A stretch of 64,000 bases of DNA, from contig CAMDDB010000008.1 in assembly GCA_945890865.1 (NCBI GenBank), positions 1 to 64,000 of the forward strand, in the 5' to 3' direction. The notes beneath the pieces are model-generated. The model saw only the letters and a program-made list of their open reading frames with translations. It searched no databases and was not told where the DNA came from. Made by a program: the position numbers and the translations under genes. Below are positions 1 through 9,234 of this stretch, piece after piece (the stretch's first letter is position 1; the number at the start of each line of letters is the position of its first letter). This DNA is from Flavobacterium psychrophilum (GTDB lineage Bacteria; Bacteroidota; Bacteroidia; Flavobacteriales; Flavobacteriaceae).

Positions 1-3000
1 GTGATTAGACCATCTAAACTATAATTTAGGGCCACGTCACTACACGTAGTAATGGTTTGATTGGCCACTACTGGTTCTGGATTAACCGTAACCGTAACGG
101 TAAATGTATTGCCTGTACAACCATTCGATCCGATTGGCGTAACAGTATAGGTAACCGTTTGAGCAGCCGTCGTTGTGTTGAATAACTGTTGGCTAATTGC
201 CGTTTGGTTACTTTGATTTGATTCACCTGTAACATTTGTATTATCAACAAAAGTCCAACTGTAAGTCGTATTAATAGCTAAAATATCTGAAGCTGTCCCG
301 TTTACAGGCGATACAGTAAAAGTGGCTCCAGAACAAATAGCTGCCGTTTTATTGGTGATTTGAGGCGTTGGGTTAACCGTAATCGTAAATGTTGTTGCGG
401 TTCCAATACATGAAACGCCACCACTTGTATAGGTAGGCACTACGGTAATTAATCCACTAATTGGAGCTGTAGTTGCATTTTGTGCTACAAAACTTGGAAT
501 ACCGGTAGCTGCACCTGTACTCGCTGCAGCTAAACCAATAGCCGGATTATCATTTGTCCATGTATAAGTAGTTGTTCCTGTTGTATTCGAAGTTGAAAAA
601 ACAACTGCACCCGTCCCAGTTCCTTGACAGACTGTTTGGGAAGTAATTGGATTCACCTGACCTAATGGATTAACAATAATAGTTCTTGTTAAAGCAATAT
701 TAGATATATCTGTTCCCAATTGAATTTGGGATACTAATAAGTTGACCGAAGCCGGTGGGGCATTAACAGTAATAGTTCCTTGACCTGCCCCATTTAATAA
801 AATGGTTTGTGAACTGCCACCATTTATAGAATAAGTAACCGTTGTATTTGCAGACCCAAGCACCGTAAATATAGCGTTTGCTCCTGAACAAATATTTGTA
901 TCATTCGTTATACTCGTAATAAATGGAAAAGGAGGTGGAGTTACTGTAACCGTTGCAGGTAAATTAACAGCCGCAGTACAACCCGTAATATTAAAGGTAT
1001 ACGCAATTCCATCTACAAATACATTCCCTGCATTTCGAGTAATCGTAATAATATCGGTAACGCGACCCATTGTAAATGAAATGCGTTGTAATACATTTAT
1101 AGCTCCTGAATCAAAAGTAATTGTATTAGTTCCATCAGTAATTTGAACACTTCCTTGATTGTTATTTTTAGCGATACTTATAGTAATGACTGTTCCAATA
1201 GGTAATTGATGGCCTAGTTTTAAAGATACAATATCGTTATTAAAATCTACTGTGGTACAATTAGCAACAGTAGCAACTGTACCTGCTGGTTCTATAACGC
1301 CATGTGAATTGGTTGGATTTATTCCCCCGGTTGTTAAAATTACATTCCCTGTAACTACAATAGGTTGCTCATCTACACGCGTTGCCGTTACCGTTGTATT
1401 AACTGCAAGTGAATTTACAACAACTGTTGCATTACCTGAAGCATCTAAACTAACTTGTTGATTAGCTCCTCCATTTACATTATAAGTTACGATCGCATTA
1501 GGAGTTCCTCCTGCGAAATAATAGGTCCCATTTTGTCCCACATATACCGAAAGTGGATTGGCTGTATTTGACGTTAATGTAACTCCGGGAGCTACATCTA
1601 TACATACTTGTTGTGAATATGTACATCCAAAATTATCGACCGCATTATAGGTATAACAATAATTTCCAGCAGCCGTTGGTGTAACGGTAATAGTTTGACC
1701 CGTTGTACTAACAATACTTGGACTTGGAGACCAAAATGTATTTACAATTGTAGGGGTAAAAGAATAATCGGTTGGTAAAATGGAATTATCAAAATTAATA
1801 CCCCAGTTGAATATATAACCATTATCAATCCCTAAATTATCGGTTACAATAATCGACCAATTCCCATTCAATTGACTTCCAATTAAATTGGCAAAAGGCT
1901 GAACAGGCATGTAATTACCTGCATTTATTGAGGCCGAAGAAGGTGTCCCACAAGGACTTGTAGGGCCGTTAACTAATAAAGTTGTTGCAGCAGACGTAAA
2001 ACAATAGGTTCTCCCGGTTCCTGGTCCTATGGCAGGATCGTCTAAAGGACAACCTAAATAGGTTCCACCACCACCAGGATATGCTTTTAAAATAATGGAT
2101 TGCCCTGTAGGGCTCACGAGTCGAATTTCTAAATCTCCAAGATAGGAGTGTTCCATATCGATACAGACTGATGTAATTTGATTGGCAGCTGTAATGGTGC
2201 TTCCAAACGGAAAACAGTCAACGGGGACAAACGAAATGTATGAATTTCCTGCTCCATCAGGTAAAAAAGTTGTTCCACTTACTGGTGGTGCACAAACTCT
2301 AGTAAAAGGAGTTGGGGAAACAGCACCCGTAATGGTCGTTGTTTCACCCAAACAAATATCATCATCTGCTGCTTGAGTACCGGTAAAAGATGGTGTAGTA
2401 GACACATACACTTTTTGATCTAATCTGTTGCTATTTCGGCAGCCATTTGGATCAGTAATCGTTAGATTTACTAAATAAATTCCTGGATTCGTAAACGCAT
2501 GTGATACATTTTGACCGGTAGCTGTTGTCCCGTCGTTAAAATTCCAAACATAAGTTGCTCCAGTCCCACTGGCGGCAAAAGTTCCACTACCATTAAATTG
2601 AACGGTTGCCCCTTGACAAATTCTAATGGTATTCTCAGAACCTGCTACTGGTACCGTACTATTTAATACCGATGTAATGGATGGACAAGGTGGCCCACAA
2701 ACAATCGTAGCGTCCCATCCAGCGGAATTTAGTGTTGCATTAGATACAAATCGGAACGTCAAACATCCAGAAGGTGAACTGGCGGTGTATGAAGGAATAA
2801 TATTGGTTCCATAGAATGTCCCCACTACTGTTCCAGCGGTAGAATTGCCATCATAAATCGTTAATGCATCCCCAACGCTACTGATTAAGTTAAATGAATT
2901 GAAATAAACAGTAACTACATCTCCAGTATTTGTTGGACAAATCGTCCAAGTTCTTGTTTCGTTATTTCCATAATTACCAGTTGCTCCTCCCGAATCATAA

Positions 3001-4535
3001 AAATGATCTCCAGCACAATAATTTGGATTTGTCGTTGAAGTAGAAAAGGTTGTAGACCAAGGCCCTACATCCGTTCCGGTAGCACAAATTGCTCGAACAT
3101 AAAAATTATAGGCCGTTTGCGAAGTTAAACCTGTATACGTATAAGTGGTCGGATTTGTTGTTGTTTGACCCGTCATAGCCGCAGTTGGTGCCGGTGAGCC
3201 TACAGGCACGGCAATAACTTCCCATAGCGTAGCAGACGGAGCATTATTGGTCCAACTTACAGTTACACTAGAAGGTGAAATAGCATTTGAAGTAATGTTC
3301 GTAGGTTTTCTACACGTTGGATACGGCTGGCACACAATATTGGATGTCCAACCTGGACTGGTATCACCATCGGAAACAAAACGAAACGTCAAACAACCCG
3401 AAGTTCCAGTCGCTTCAAAAGGACCCGGAATTACAGTTCCCCAATAAGCACCGGGAATTAATACAGCACCGTTTCCTGGTCCATTAGCACTAGCTATTTG
3501 AGGAGAGGCTGTTGAATTCCCATCATAAACGTATAACTTATCCCAATTCGCTTCTACATTGAATGAAGTAAATGTAACCGTCACATAATCTCCGGGATTT
3601 GGCGGACAAATGGTTACTATATAATCTTCATTAGGGCCATAATTGGCTCCAGATCCACCTGAATCAACGAAATTTCCTCCACAGTTTGGTGGTAATGCTG
3701 AAGTTATAAAATTACCACTATTCGACCACGGGCTAGGATTGTCGGTATCACAGAGCGTTCTAACATAAAAAGTATAACCCGTTAAAGAAGTTAATCCCGT
3801 AAGGTTAAAAGGATTGGTTGTTGCATTAACTAGCGTACCCGTACCTGGCACAAAACCTGCTGGTCCATATTCAATTACCCATGGCCCCGCAGGATTAGGG
3901 CTTGTCCATGATAAACTTGCTGACGTAGCCAATGGCGTTGCTGTAAGCGCGGTAGGTGTTAAACATTGCGAATCAACTTTAACATCATCAATTACCCAAG
4001 TATCTCCACCCGCATTCTTTTTTACAAAAGCGATATAAACAGTCTGCCCAACATAAGTTGGCAACAAAACAAATTTTTGCTCCCATGCTGGTGCAGCAGG
4101 TGTTCCAATCATTGGAGATACTGTAGCCTCATCATAGGTTTGAACCGTTGTAAAAGTAGTGGGATCGGTTTGTGAAGTCGTAGAAATTCGAACTGTATAT
4201 TCCCCATTAAAATCAGCTAACTGTGCTTGTTTAGAATAAAAACGAACTTGTCCATTGACCGGTATTGTTACTTGTGGCGAAACTAACCAATGCAATGAAT
4301 TGATACTGTTGGTAACATTTTGTTGCTGACTTATTCTAGCCAGAGCAGTTCCACGTGGGGTTTGAGTATTGGATCTGATCCAATTATTGGTTCCAATTCC
4401 GTTGTTAAAAGTTGCCCATCCAGTCGCTGGTGGTGATGTATTTAATGCTATAGCTGCGTTTTCAAAACCTTCTGGAAATTGAGCAAATCCTAAAAGGGTA
4501 AAGAATGACATGAAAAAAAGTAATAGTTTTTTCAT
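1..4535 (-). CDS. Giant secreted multidomain adhesin, 3' end beyond window
   Basis: The frame is open from an ATG at 4535 to the left edge, giving about 1511 codons with no stop in the stretches I translated. Residues 1-19 form a signal peptide (MKKLLLFFMSFFTLLGFAQ). Then follow a cleaved-adhesin/MAM-like domain (about 20-187), a fibronectin III domain (188-280), a CUB-like domain (283-408), a second FN3 (409-502), a second CUB (506-614), a PKD domain (616-709), a proprotein-convertase P-like domain (about 716-922) and a long series of Ig/PKD-like repeats. The two CUB domains share the phrase GCLTFRFVS. This architecture is typical of Flavobacterium cell-surface or secreted proteins exported by the type IX system, whose sorting domain would lie at the unseen C-terminus. 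Export by T9SS and an adhesive role are inferences. It is divergent from lpxH. Confidence 0.85.
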   Translation of the reverse strand, partial: MKKLLLFFMSFFTLLGFAQFPEGFENAAIALNTSPPATGWATFNNGIGTNNWIRSNTQTPRGTALARISQQQNVTNSINSLHWLVSPQVTIPVNGQVRFYSKQAQLADFNGEYTVRISTTSQTDPTTFTTVQTYDEATVSPMIGTPAAPAWEQKFVLLPTYVGQTVYIAFVKKNAGGDTWVIDDVKVDSQCLTPTALTATPLATSASLSWTSPNPAGPWVIEYGPAGFVPGTGTLVNATTNPFNLTGLTSLTGYTFYVRTLCDTDNPSPWSNSGNFITSALPPNCGGNFVDSGGSGANYGPNEDYIVTICPPNPGDYVTVTFTSFNVEANWDKLYVYDGNSTASPQIASANGPGNGAVLIPGAYWGTVIPGPFEATGTSGCLTFRFVSDGDTSPGWTSNIVCQPYPTCRKPTNITSNAISPSSVTVSWTNNAPSATLWEVIAVPVGSPAPTAAMTGQTTTNPTTYTYTGLTSQTAYNFYVRAICATGTDVGPWSTTFSTSTTNPNYCAGDHFYDSGGATGNYGNNETRTWTICPTNTGDVVTVYFNSFNLISSVGDALTIYDGNSTAGTVVGTFYGTNIIPSYTASSPSGCLTFRFVSNATLNSAGWDATIVCGPPCPSITSVLNSTVPVAGSENTIRICQGATVQFNGSGTFAASGTGATYVWNFNDGTTATGQNVSHAFTNPGIYLVNLTITDPNGCRNSNRLDQKVYVSTTPSFTGTQAADDDICLGETTTITGAVSPTPFTRVCAPPVSGTTFLPDGAGNSYISFVPVDCFPFGSTITAANQITSVCIDMEHSYLGDLEIRLVSPTGQSIILKAYPGGGGTYLGCPLDDPAIGPGTGRTYCFTSAATTLLVNGPTSPCGTPSSASINAGNYMPVQPFANLIGSQLNGNWSIIVTDNLGIDNGYIFNWGINFDNSILPTDYSFTPTIVNTFWSPSPSIVSTTGQTITVTPTAAGNYCYTYNAVDNFGCTYSQQVCIDVAPGVTLTSNTANPLSVYVGQNGTYYFAGGTPNAIVTYNVNGGANQQVSLDASGNATVVVNSLAVNTTVTATRVDEQPIVVTGNVILTTGGINPTNSHGVIEPAGTVATVANCTTVDFNNDIVSLKLGHQLPIGTVITISIAKNNNQGSVQITDGTNTITFDSGAINVLQRISFTMGRVTDIITITRNAGNVFVDGIAYTFNITGCTAAVNLPATVTVTPPPFPFITSITNDTNICSGANAIFTVLGSANTTVTYSINGGSSQTILLNGAGQGTITVNAPPASVNLLVSQIQLGTDISNIALTRTIIVNPLGQVNPITSQTVCQGTGTGAVVFSTSNTTGTTTYTWTNDNPAIGLAAASTGAATGIPSFVAQNATTAPISGLITVVPTYTSGGVSCIGTATTFTITVNPTPQITNKTAAICSGATFTVSPVNGTASDILAINTTYSWTFVDNTNVTGESNQSNQTAISQQLFNTTTAAQTVTYTVTPIGSNGCTGNTFTVTVTVNPEPVVANQTITTCSDVALNYSLDGLI

Positions 4536-4570
4536 TATATTAATAAGTATTTAAGTTTTGTTTAAGCTTT

Positions 4571-4578
4571 CAAAGTTA
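4571..4578 (-). promoter_or_regulatory. Candidate -7 box for the giant adhesin
   Basis: On the minus strand TAACTTTG matches the Bacteroidota -7 consensus TAnnTTTG, 36 bases before the ATG. No TTG was found at the expected upstream distance, so support is from the -7 box only. Confidence 0.4.
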
Positions 4579-4604
4579 ACAATTTATCCTATTTGTAAAA
4601 CATC

Positions 4605-4633
4605 TATCGATGAAATATAACATATAATCGATA
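4605..4633. repeat. Inverted repeat between divergent adhesin and lpxH
   Basis: TATCGAT at 4605-4611 and ATCGATA at 4627-4633 form a perfect 7-base inverted repeat with centres 22 bp apart, about two helical turns. It lies between the two divergent -7 boxes and could bind a dimeric regulator; no binding protein is known from the sequence. Confidence 0.5.
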
Positions 4634-4664
4634 AAGTGTTTATTTTATCCAAATAAAATTTATG

Positions 4665-4672
4665 TATTTTTG
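4665..4672 (+). promoter_or_regulatory. Candidate -7 box of lpxH
   Basis: TATTTTTG matches TAnnTTTG and lies 15 bases before the first candidate TTG start of lpxH. No clear TTG -33 element was seen. Confidence 0.45.
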
Positions 4673-4686
4673 TAAAAACTTTTTAA

Positions 4687-5448
4687 TTGACCCATTTGAA
4701 ACCAAAATTGAAAATTTATTTTGCCTCTGACCAACATTTTGGGGCGCCTACAGCTGGAGCAAGTTTCCCAAGAGAACAAAAATTTGTGGCTTGGCTAGAC
4801 GAAATAAAAAAAGACGCCGAAGCTGTTTTTTTATTAGGCGATTTGTTTGATTTTTGGTTCGAATATAAAACCGTTGTTCCTAAGGGTTTTATTAGGGTTT
4901 TAGGGAAATTAGCTGAATTAAGAGATGCTGGAATTCCGATTTATTTTTTTGTAGGAAATCACGACTTGTGGATGGGTGATTATTTTGAAAAAGAACTAAA
5001 CATTCCGGTGTATCATAACAATCAAGAATTTACCTTCAATGGAAAAACTTTTTTTATTGGCCACGGCGACGGAAAAGGTCCCGGTGACAGGGGTTACAAG
5101 CGCATGAAAAAATTGTTTACCCATCCGTTTTCAAAATGGCTCTTTCATTGGTTGCACCCCGATGTGGGTGTGAAATTTGCCCAATATCTATCGGTAAAAA
5201 ACAAGTTGATTTCTGGCGCAGAAGATGTTAAATTTTTAGGCAAAGACAACGAATGGCTAGTACAATATTGTAACCGAAAATTAACCTCCAAACACTATGA
5301 TTTTTTTGTATTTGGCCACCGCCATTTGCCGCTAGAAATTGAGCTGAATGCTACTTCAAAATATGTGAATTTGGGCGACTGGATTAGCTATTTTACGTAT
5401 GGTGTGTTTGATGGCGAATCTATGACTTTGAAAACCTACACTAATTAA
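4687..5448 (+). CDS. lpxH: UDP-2,3-diacylglucosamine diphosphatase
   Basis: This calcineurin-like metallophosphoesterase removes UMP from UDP-2,3-diacylglucosamine to give lipid X in lipid A synthesis, at the inner face of the cytoplasmic membrane. Metal-binding motifs are in the expected order: D15-x-H17, GDLFD 51-55, GNHD 90-93, GHGDG 125-129 and GHRH 210-213. The length (253 residues) fits the family. No ATG is available; TTG codons at 4687, 4696 and 4708 are candidate starts, and the last would give the protein the compact N-terminus MKIYFASDQHFG. The stop overlaps the convergent MFS gene by four bases. Confidence 0.88.
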   Translation: MTHLKPKLKIYFASDQHFGAPTAGASFPREQKFVAWLDEIKKDAEAVFLLGDLFDFWFEYKTVVPKGFIRVLGKLAELRDAGIPIYFFVGNHDLWMGDYFEKELNIPVYHNNQEFTFNGKTFFIGHGDGKGPGDRGYKRMKKLFTHPFSKWLFHWLHPDVGVKFAQYLSVKNKLISGAEDVKFLGKDNEWLVQYCNRKLTSKHYDFFVFGHRHLPLEIELNATSKYVNLGDWISYFTYGVFDGESMTLKTYTN

Positions 5449-6701
5449 TTTTCTTCTAGATCTTTTTCGATATCTAATGCCCTGAATTGGGGAGAGGCTA
5501 TAGCAGTTATACCCACAATTCCTATGGTCATCATCCCTCCAAAAACAACTGCGGGGACAACTCCCATGATTTTAGATGCGAGCCCGCTTTCAAACGCACC
5601 CAATTCATTAGAAGAACCCACAAAAATAGAATTTACCGACGAAACCCTTCCACGCATGTGATCGGGGGTGTAAATTTGAAGAATCGTTTGACGAATTACT
5701 ACTGAAATTCCATCAGTTACACCGCTTAAAAACAAGGCTATAACCGATAACCAAAAATAAGTCGACACGCCAAAAACAATGATGCAAACACCAAATCCAA
5801 AAACGGCTAATAATAGTTTTTTACCTGCTTTTTGATGCAACGGAATGGACGTTGCTAATAACATCGTAAGCAATCCACCAATGGCGGGTGCCGCTCTTAA
5901 AATTCCGAATCCTTCCGACCCCACTTTTAAAATATCTTGAGCAAATATAGGCAACAAGGCCACAGCTCCTCCAAACAATACTGCAAACATATCCAAAGAA
6001 ATCGCATTTAAAATGGGCTTGGAATGCCAAACAAACGAAATGCCTTCTTTCAAACTTTTAAGTATAGGTTCGCCAATTTTCGGATTTACTATTGGCTTTT
6101 TTTCTATTTGAAACAACATAAATAAAGCAAATAATACACAAAAAACAACAAAAACCAAGGACCAAAAAACTCCTACCCAGCCAATCGAAAATCCTGCCAA
6201 TGCAGGCCCAATTACTGCCGCCACTTGCCAAGTAGAACTACTCCAAGTAGCTGCATTGGGTTGTTCTTTTTTTGGAATGATTAATCCTAATAAACTAAAA
6301 ACAGACGGAATTAAAAAAGCGCGAATGATACCGCCCATAAAGACCAAGGTATAAAATCCAAATAAAATTGTATGTGTTGAAAAGGTGTCGATAAAGTATG
6401 GATGCACAAACACACAAAACAAAATGCTAATTAGTGCCAATCCCGAGAAGCATTTAATCAACAGCCCTTTTTTCTCGTTTTGATCTACAATATGTCCTGC
6501 AAATAATGCCATCCCTATGGCCGGAATGATTTCCATCAAACCAATCAAACCTAAGGATAACGGATCTTTAGTCAAGCGGTATACTTCCCATTCTATCAAT
6601 ACAAATTGCATGGACCAAGCTAATACTATGCTCAATCGCATGGCTAAAAACCATCGAAATTCTAAAATTCGTAAAGAAGAAAAAGGATCTTTTTTAGCCA
6701 T
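5445..6701 (-). CDS. MFS transporter (MFS_3/enterobactin-exporter-like)
   Basis: A 418-residue polytopic membrane protein with many hydrophobic segments along its length. The N-terminal stretch containing RLTKDPLSLGLIGLMEIIP resembles the MFS_3 group, in which the enterobactin exporter EntS is the best-known member. The substrate cannot be read from the sequence. The start codon lies inside the 3' end of recJ (8-base overlap), so the two are probably co-transcribed with translational coupling. The 3' end overlaps the convergent lpxH stop. Confidence 0.8.
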   Translation of the reverse strand: MAKKDPFSSLRILEFRWFLAMRLSIVLAWSMQFVLIEWEVYRLTKDPLSLGLIGLMEIIPAIGMALFAGHIVDQNEKKGLLIKCFSGLALISILFCVFVHPYFIDTFSTHTILFGFYTLVFMGGIIRAFLIPSVFSLLGLIIPKKEQPNAATWSSSTWQVAAVIGPALAGFSIGWVGVFWSLVFVVFCVLFALFMLFQIEKKPIVNPKIGEPILKSLKEGISFVWHSKPILNAISLDMFAVLFGGAVALLPIFAQDILKVGSEGFGILRAAPAIGGLLTMLLATSIPLHQKAGKKLLLAVFGFGVCIIVFGVSTYFWLSVIALFLSGVTDGISVVIRQTILQIYTPDHMRGRVSSVNSIFVGSSNELGAFESGLASKIMGVVPAVVFGGMMTIGIVGITAIASPQFRALDIEKDLEEN

Positions 6702-8394
6702 TGGATGCTTGAATGTCTCTGAATTGCAGTTGCAAAGTTACTGTATCTTTCCATTCATTTTCTTCCAAAGAGAAAATAGCATCAAATTTCTTTTTGTGGA
6801 TAACCTCATCTAATTTTTTACCCAATCCAAATCCAATTGCACCAAAACTATCCGAATGCCCTTGTTTGACATAGGTCTTCAAATGTTCATCTTCCGCACC
6901 TAAGGTTTTTGCAAAACCTGAATCTTTAAGGCCTTTCGCTAAAAATAAAGGAGTCATGTTCTCGGGGCCAAAGGGTTCAAATTGTTTCAAAACACGGATT
7001 AATTTCGGATTGATTTCAGACAATTCTATTTCGGCATCATATAAAATTTCTGGAGTTAAAACATCCGGATGAATGGTTTTCGAAACTTCATTTTCAAAAG
7101 CATTTTTAAAATTTTCATAATTCTCTTCCGAAAGCGTCATTCCAGCGGCATACATGTGACCACCAAACTGGTCTAAATGTTCGGCACACGCTTCTAACGC
7201 ATTATAGATGTCAAACCCTTTTACAGATCGGGCCGAAGCGGCTAATTTTTCGCCACTTTTGGTAAACACAATCGTGGGCCGATAATAATTTTCTACCAAT
7301 CGCGAGGCAACAATTCCAATGACTCCTTTGTGCCAATTTTCTTGATACACAACGGATGAAAATCGGGTTTGCTCATTATTTTCTTCAATTTGAAGTAAGG
7401 CTTCTTTTGTTATTTGTTTGTCTATTTCTTTTCTGTCAGAATTGTGCTGTTCAATTTCTGCTGCAAATTGCTCAGCTTGCTCCAAATCATATTCAGTTAA
7501 TAAAGCCACTGCTTCGTTGCCGTGTTTGATTCTTCCTGCGGCGTTAATTCTTGGCGCGACGATAAAAACCACATCCGTAATGGTTAGTACTTTCTTTTTT
7601 ACCTGTTGAATTAAGGCTTTAATTCCAGGTCGGGGGTTGGAATTGATGACTTCCAATCCAAATTTTGCCAATACCCGATTCTCTCCTGTAATCGGAACAA
7701 TATCTGCAGCAATGGCTGTGGCTACTAAATCTAAATAACCCAACAAATCATCAATCGTTTGGTTTCGCTTTTCAGCTAAGGCTTGAATCAATTTAAAGCC
7801 CACACCACACCCACATAATTCATCATAAGGATAGTTGCAATCGTCACGTTTTGGGTCTAAAACTGCAACTGCTTCGGGCAAAATAGGCCCTGGACGGTGG
7901 TGGTCGCAAATGATAAAATCAATGTTTTTTTCATTAGCATACGCTACGTGATCTATGGATTTTATACCACAATCGAGTGCAATAATTAAAGAAATTGCGT
8001 TGTCTTCTGCATAATCTATTCCAGTGTAGGAAATCCCGTAACCTTCGGCATATCGATCGGGAATATAGGTGGCCACATTGGGATAATAACTGCGAAAATA
8101 ACTTGAAACTAGAGACACTGCAGTCGTTCCGTCGACATCATAATCGCCAAAAATTAAGATGCTTTCGTTATTGGAAATGGCGGTTTCAATGCGTGCCACA
8201 GCTTTGTCCATGTCCTTCATGAGGTACGGATTGTGCAAATCGGCTAAGGTAGGACGGAAAAATGTTTTGGCTTGTTCGAAGGTTTCTATTCCTCTTTGAA
8301 CTAATAATGTAGCGATGATTTCATCGACTTGGAGGGCGCTTTGAAGGGCGTGTACTTTCTCGGGATTTGGCTTAGATTTTGGATTCCAACGCAT
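6694..8394 (-). CDS. recJ: Single-stranded-DNA-specific exonuclease RecJ
   Basis: RecJ degrades single-stranded DNA 5' to 3' in recombination and mismatch or base-excision repair. The DHH phosphoesterase motifs are present: FGDYDVDG 82-89, DCG 141-143, DHH 164-166 and RINAAGR 282-288. The DHHA1 domain carries GGHMYAAGM at 411-419. The length of 566 residues is close to E. coli RecJ (577). The MFS gene follows with an 8-base overlap; rsmI lies 120 bases upstream. Confidence 0.95.
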   Translation of the reverse strand: MRWNPKSKPNPEKVHALQSALQVDEIIATLLVQRGIETFEQAKTFFRPTLADLHNPYLMKDMDKAVARIETAISNNESILIFGDYDVDGTTAVSLVSSYFRSYYPNVATYIPDRYAEGYGISYTGIDYAEDNAISLIIALDCGIKSIDHVAYANEKNIDFIICDHHRPGPILPEAVAVLDPKRDDCNYPYDELCGCGVGFKLIQALAEKRNQTIDDLLGYLDLVATAIAADIVPITGENRVLAKFGLEVINSNPRPGIKALIQQVKKKVLTITDVVFIVAPRINAAGRIKHGNEAVALLTEYDLEQAEQFAAEIEQHNSDRKEIDKQITKEALLQIEENNEQTRFSSVVYQENWHKGVIGIVASRLVENYYRPTIVFTKSGEKLAASARSVKGFDIYNALEACAEHLDQFGGHMYAAGMTLSEENYENFKNAFENEVSKTIHPDVLTPEILYDAEIELSEINPKLIRVLKQFEPFGPENMTPLFLAKGLKDSGFAKTLGAEDEHLKTYVKQGHSDSFGAIGFGLGKKLDEVIHKKKFDAIFSLEENEWKDTVTLQLQFRDIQASNG

Positions 8395-8399
8395 AGATT

Positions 8400-8425
8400 A
8401 ATTACGAATTAAAAATTATGAATTA
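8400..8425. repeat. Direct phrase repeat in recJ-rsmI spacer
   Basis: AATTACGAATTA at 8400-8411 is followed by AATTATGAATTA at 8414-8425, identical at 11 of 12 positions. One of several spacers here with a short repeated phrase of its own. Confidence 0.6.
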
Positions 8426-8514
8426 TTTTATTTTGGCTTATATATTTGAAGAACAAAGGTATAACTATTTATTAAATGTAAATTATGATAGTGAGCACCA
8501 AATTTACTTCTATG

Positions 8515-9186
8515 TTATTTTTTTCCCCCCACAACCACAACGATTTCTCCTTTAGCTGGTTTGGCTTCAAAATACTTCAATACCTCTTCGGCAGTTCCTC
8601 TAATGGTTTCTTCGTGTAATTTGGATAATTCGCGAGAAACAGAAACAGGTCTTTCGGCTCCAAAATAGGTTATAAATTCGGCTAAGGTTTTGTTTAATTT
8701 ATGTGGCGATACGTAGAAAATCATTGTGCGATATTCTTCTTGCAACGCTAAAAAACGGGATTGTCTTCCTTTTTTATCGGGTAAAAATCCTTCAAATACA
8801 AATTTATCATTAGGCAAACCGCTGCTCACTAATGCAGGTACAAAGGCAGTGGCGCCTGGCAAGCATTCAACTGTAATGCCATGCTCTACACAAGCCCGAG
8901 TCAATAAAAATCCAGGATCAGAAATGGCTGGGGTTCCGGCATCGCTTATTAAGGCAATCGTTTCGCCAGCTTGCAATCGCTTAATCAAATTTTCAACGGT
9001 TTTGTGTTCGTTGTGCATATGGTGGCTATGCATGTGCGTGGTAATTTCAAAATGCTTTAGCAATTTTCCGCTGGTGCGCGTGTCTTCGGCTAAAATTAAA
9101 TCCACTGCTTTAAGCACATTAATTGCACGAAAAGTCATGTCTTCTAGATTACCTATTGGCGTGGGAACGATGAATAATTTACTCAT
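8515..9186 (-). CDS. rsmI: 16S rRNA (cytidine1402-2'-O)-methyltransferase RsmI
   Basis: RsmI 2'-O-methylates C1402 in the decoding centre of 16S rRNA using S-adenosylmethionine. The SAM-dependent tetrapyrrole-methylase-type fold is shown by PTPIGNLEDMT (8-18), AEDTR (33-37) and SDAGTPAISDPG (81-92). At 223 residues it is shorter than the E. coli enzyme of about 286, lacking the C-terminal extension, as I recall for other Bacteroidota. It sits 48 bases downstream of the acidic unknown protein and is divergent from tdk with it. Confidence 0.93.
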   Translation of the reverse strand: MSKLFIVPTPIGNLEDMTFRAINVLKAVDLILAEDTRTSGKLLKHFEITTHMHSHHMHNEHKTVENLIKRLQAGETIALISDAGTPAISDPGFLLTRACVEHGITVECLPGATAFVPALVSSGLPNDKFVFEGFLPDKKGRQSRFLALQEEYRTMIFYVSPHKLNKTLAEFITYFGAERPVSVSRELSKLHEETIRGTAEEVLKYFEAKPAKGEIVVVVGGKK

Positions 9187-9234
9187 TTTTGAGGTATATG
9201 GTTTAACAGGATCTTGTTAAAAAACAAACAACTT

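Noticed and set aside
1252..4175. Several 60-75 codon ORFs on the plus strand in the first 4.2 kb
   Set aside because: They lie antisense to the giant adhesin; the Thr/Val/Pro-rich products mirror its repeats and none has a ribosome site or conserved pattern.
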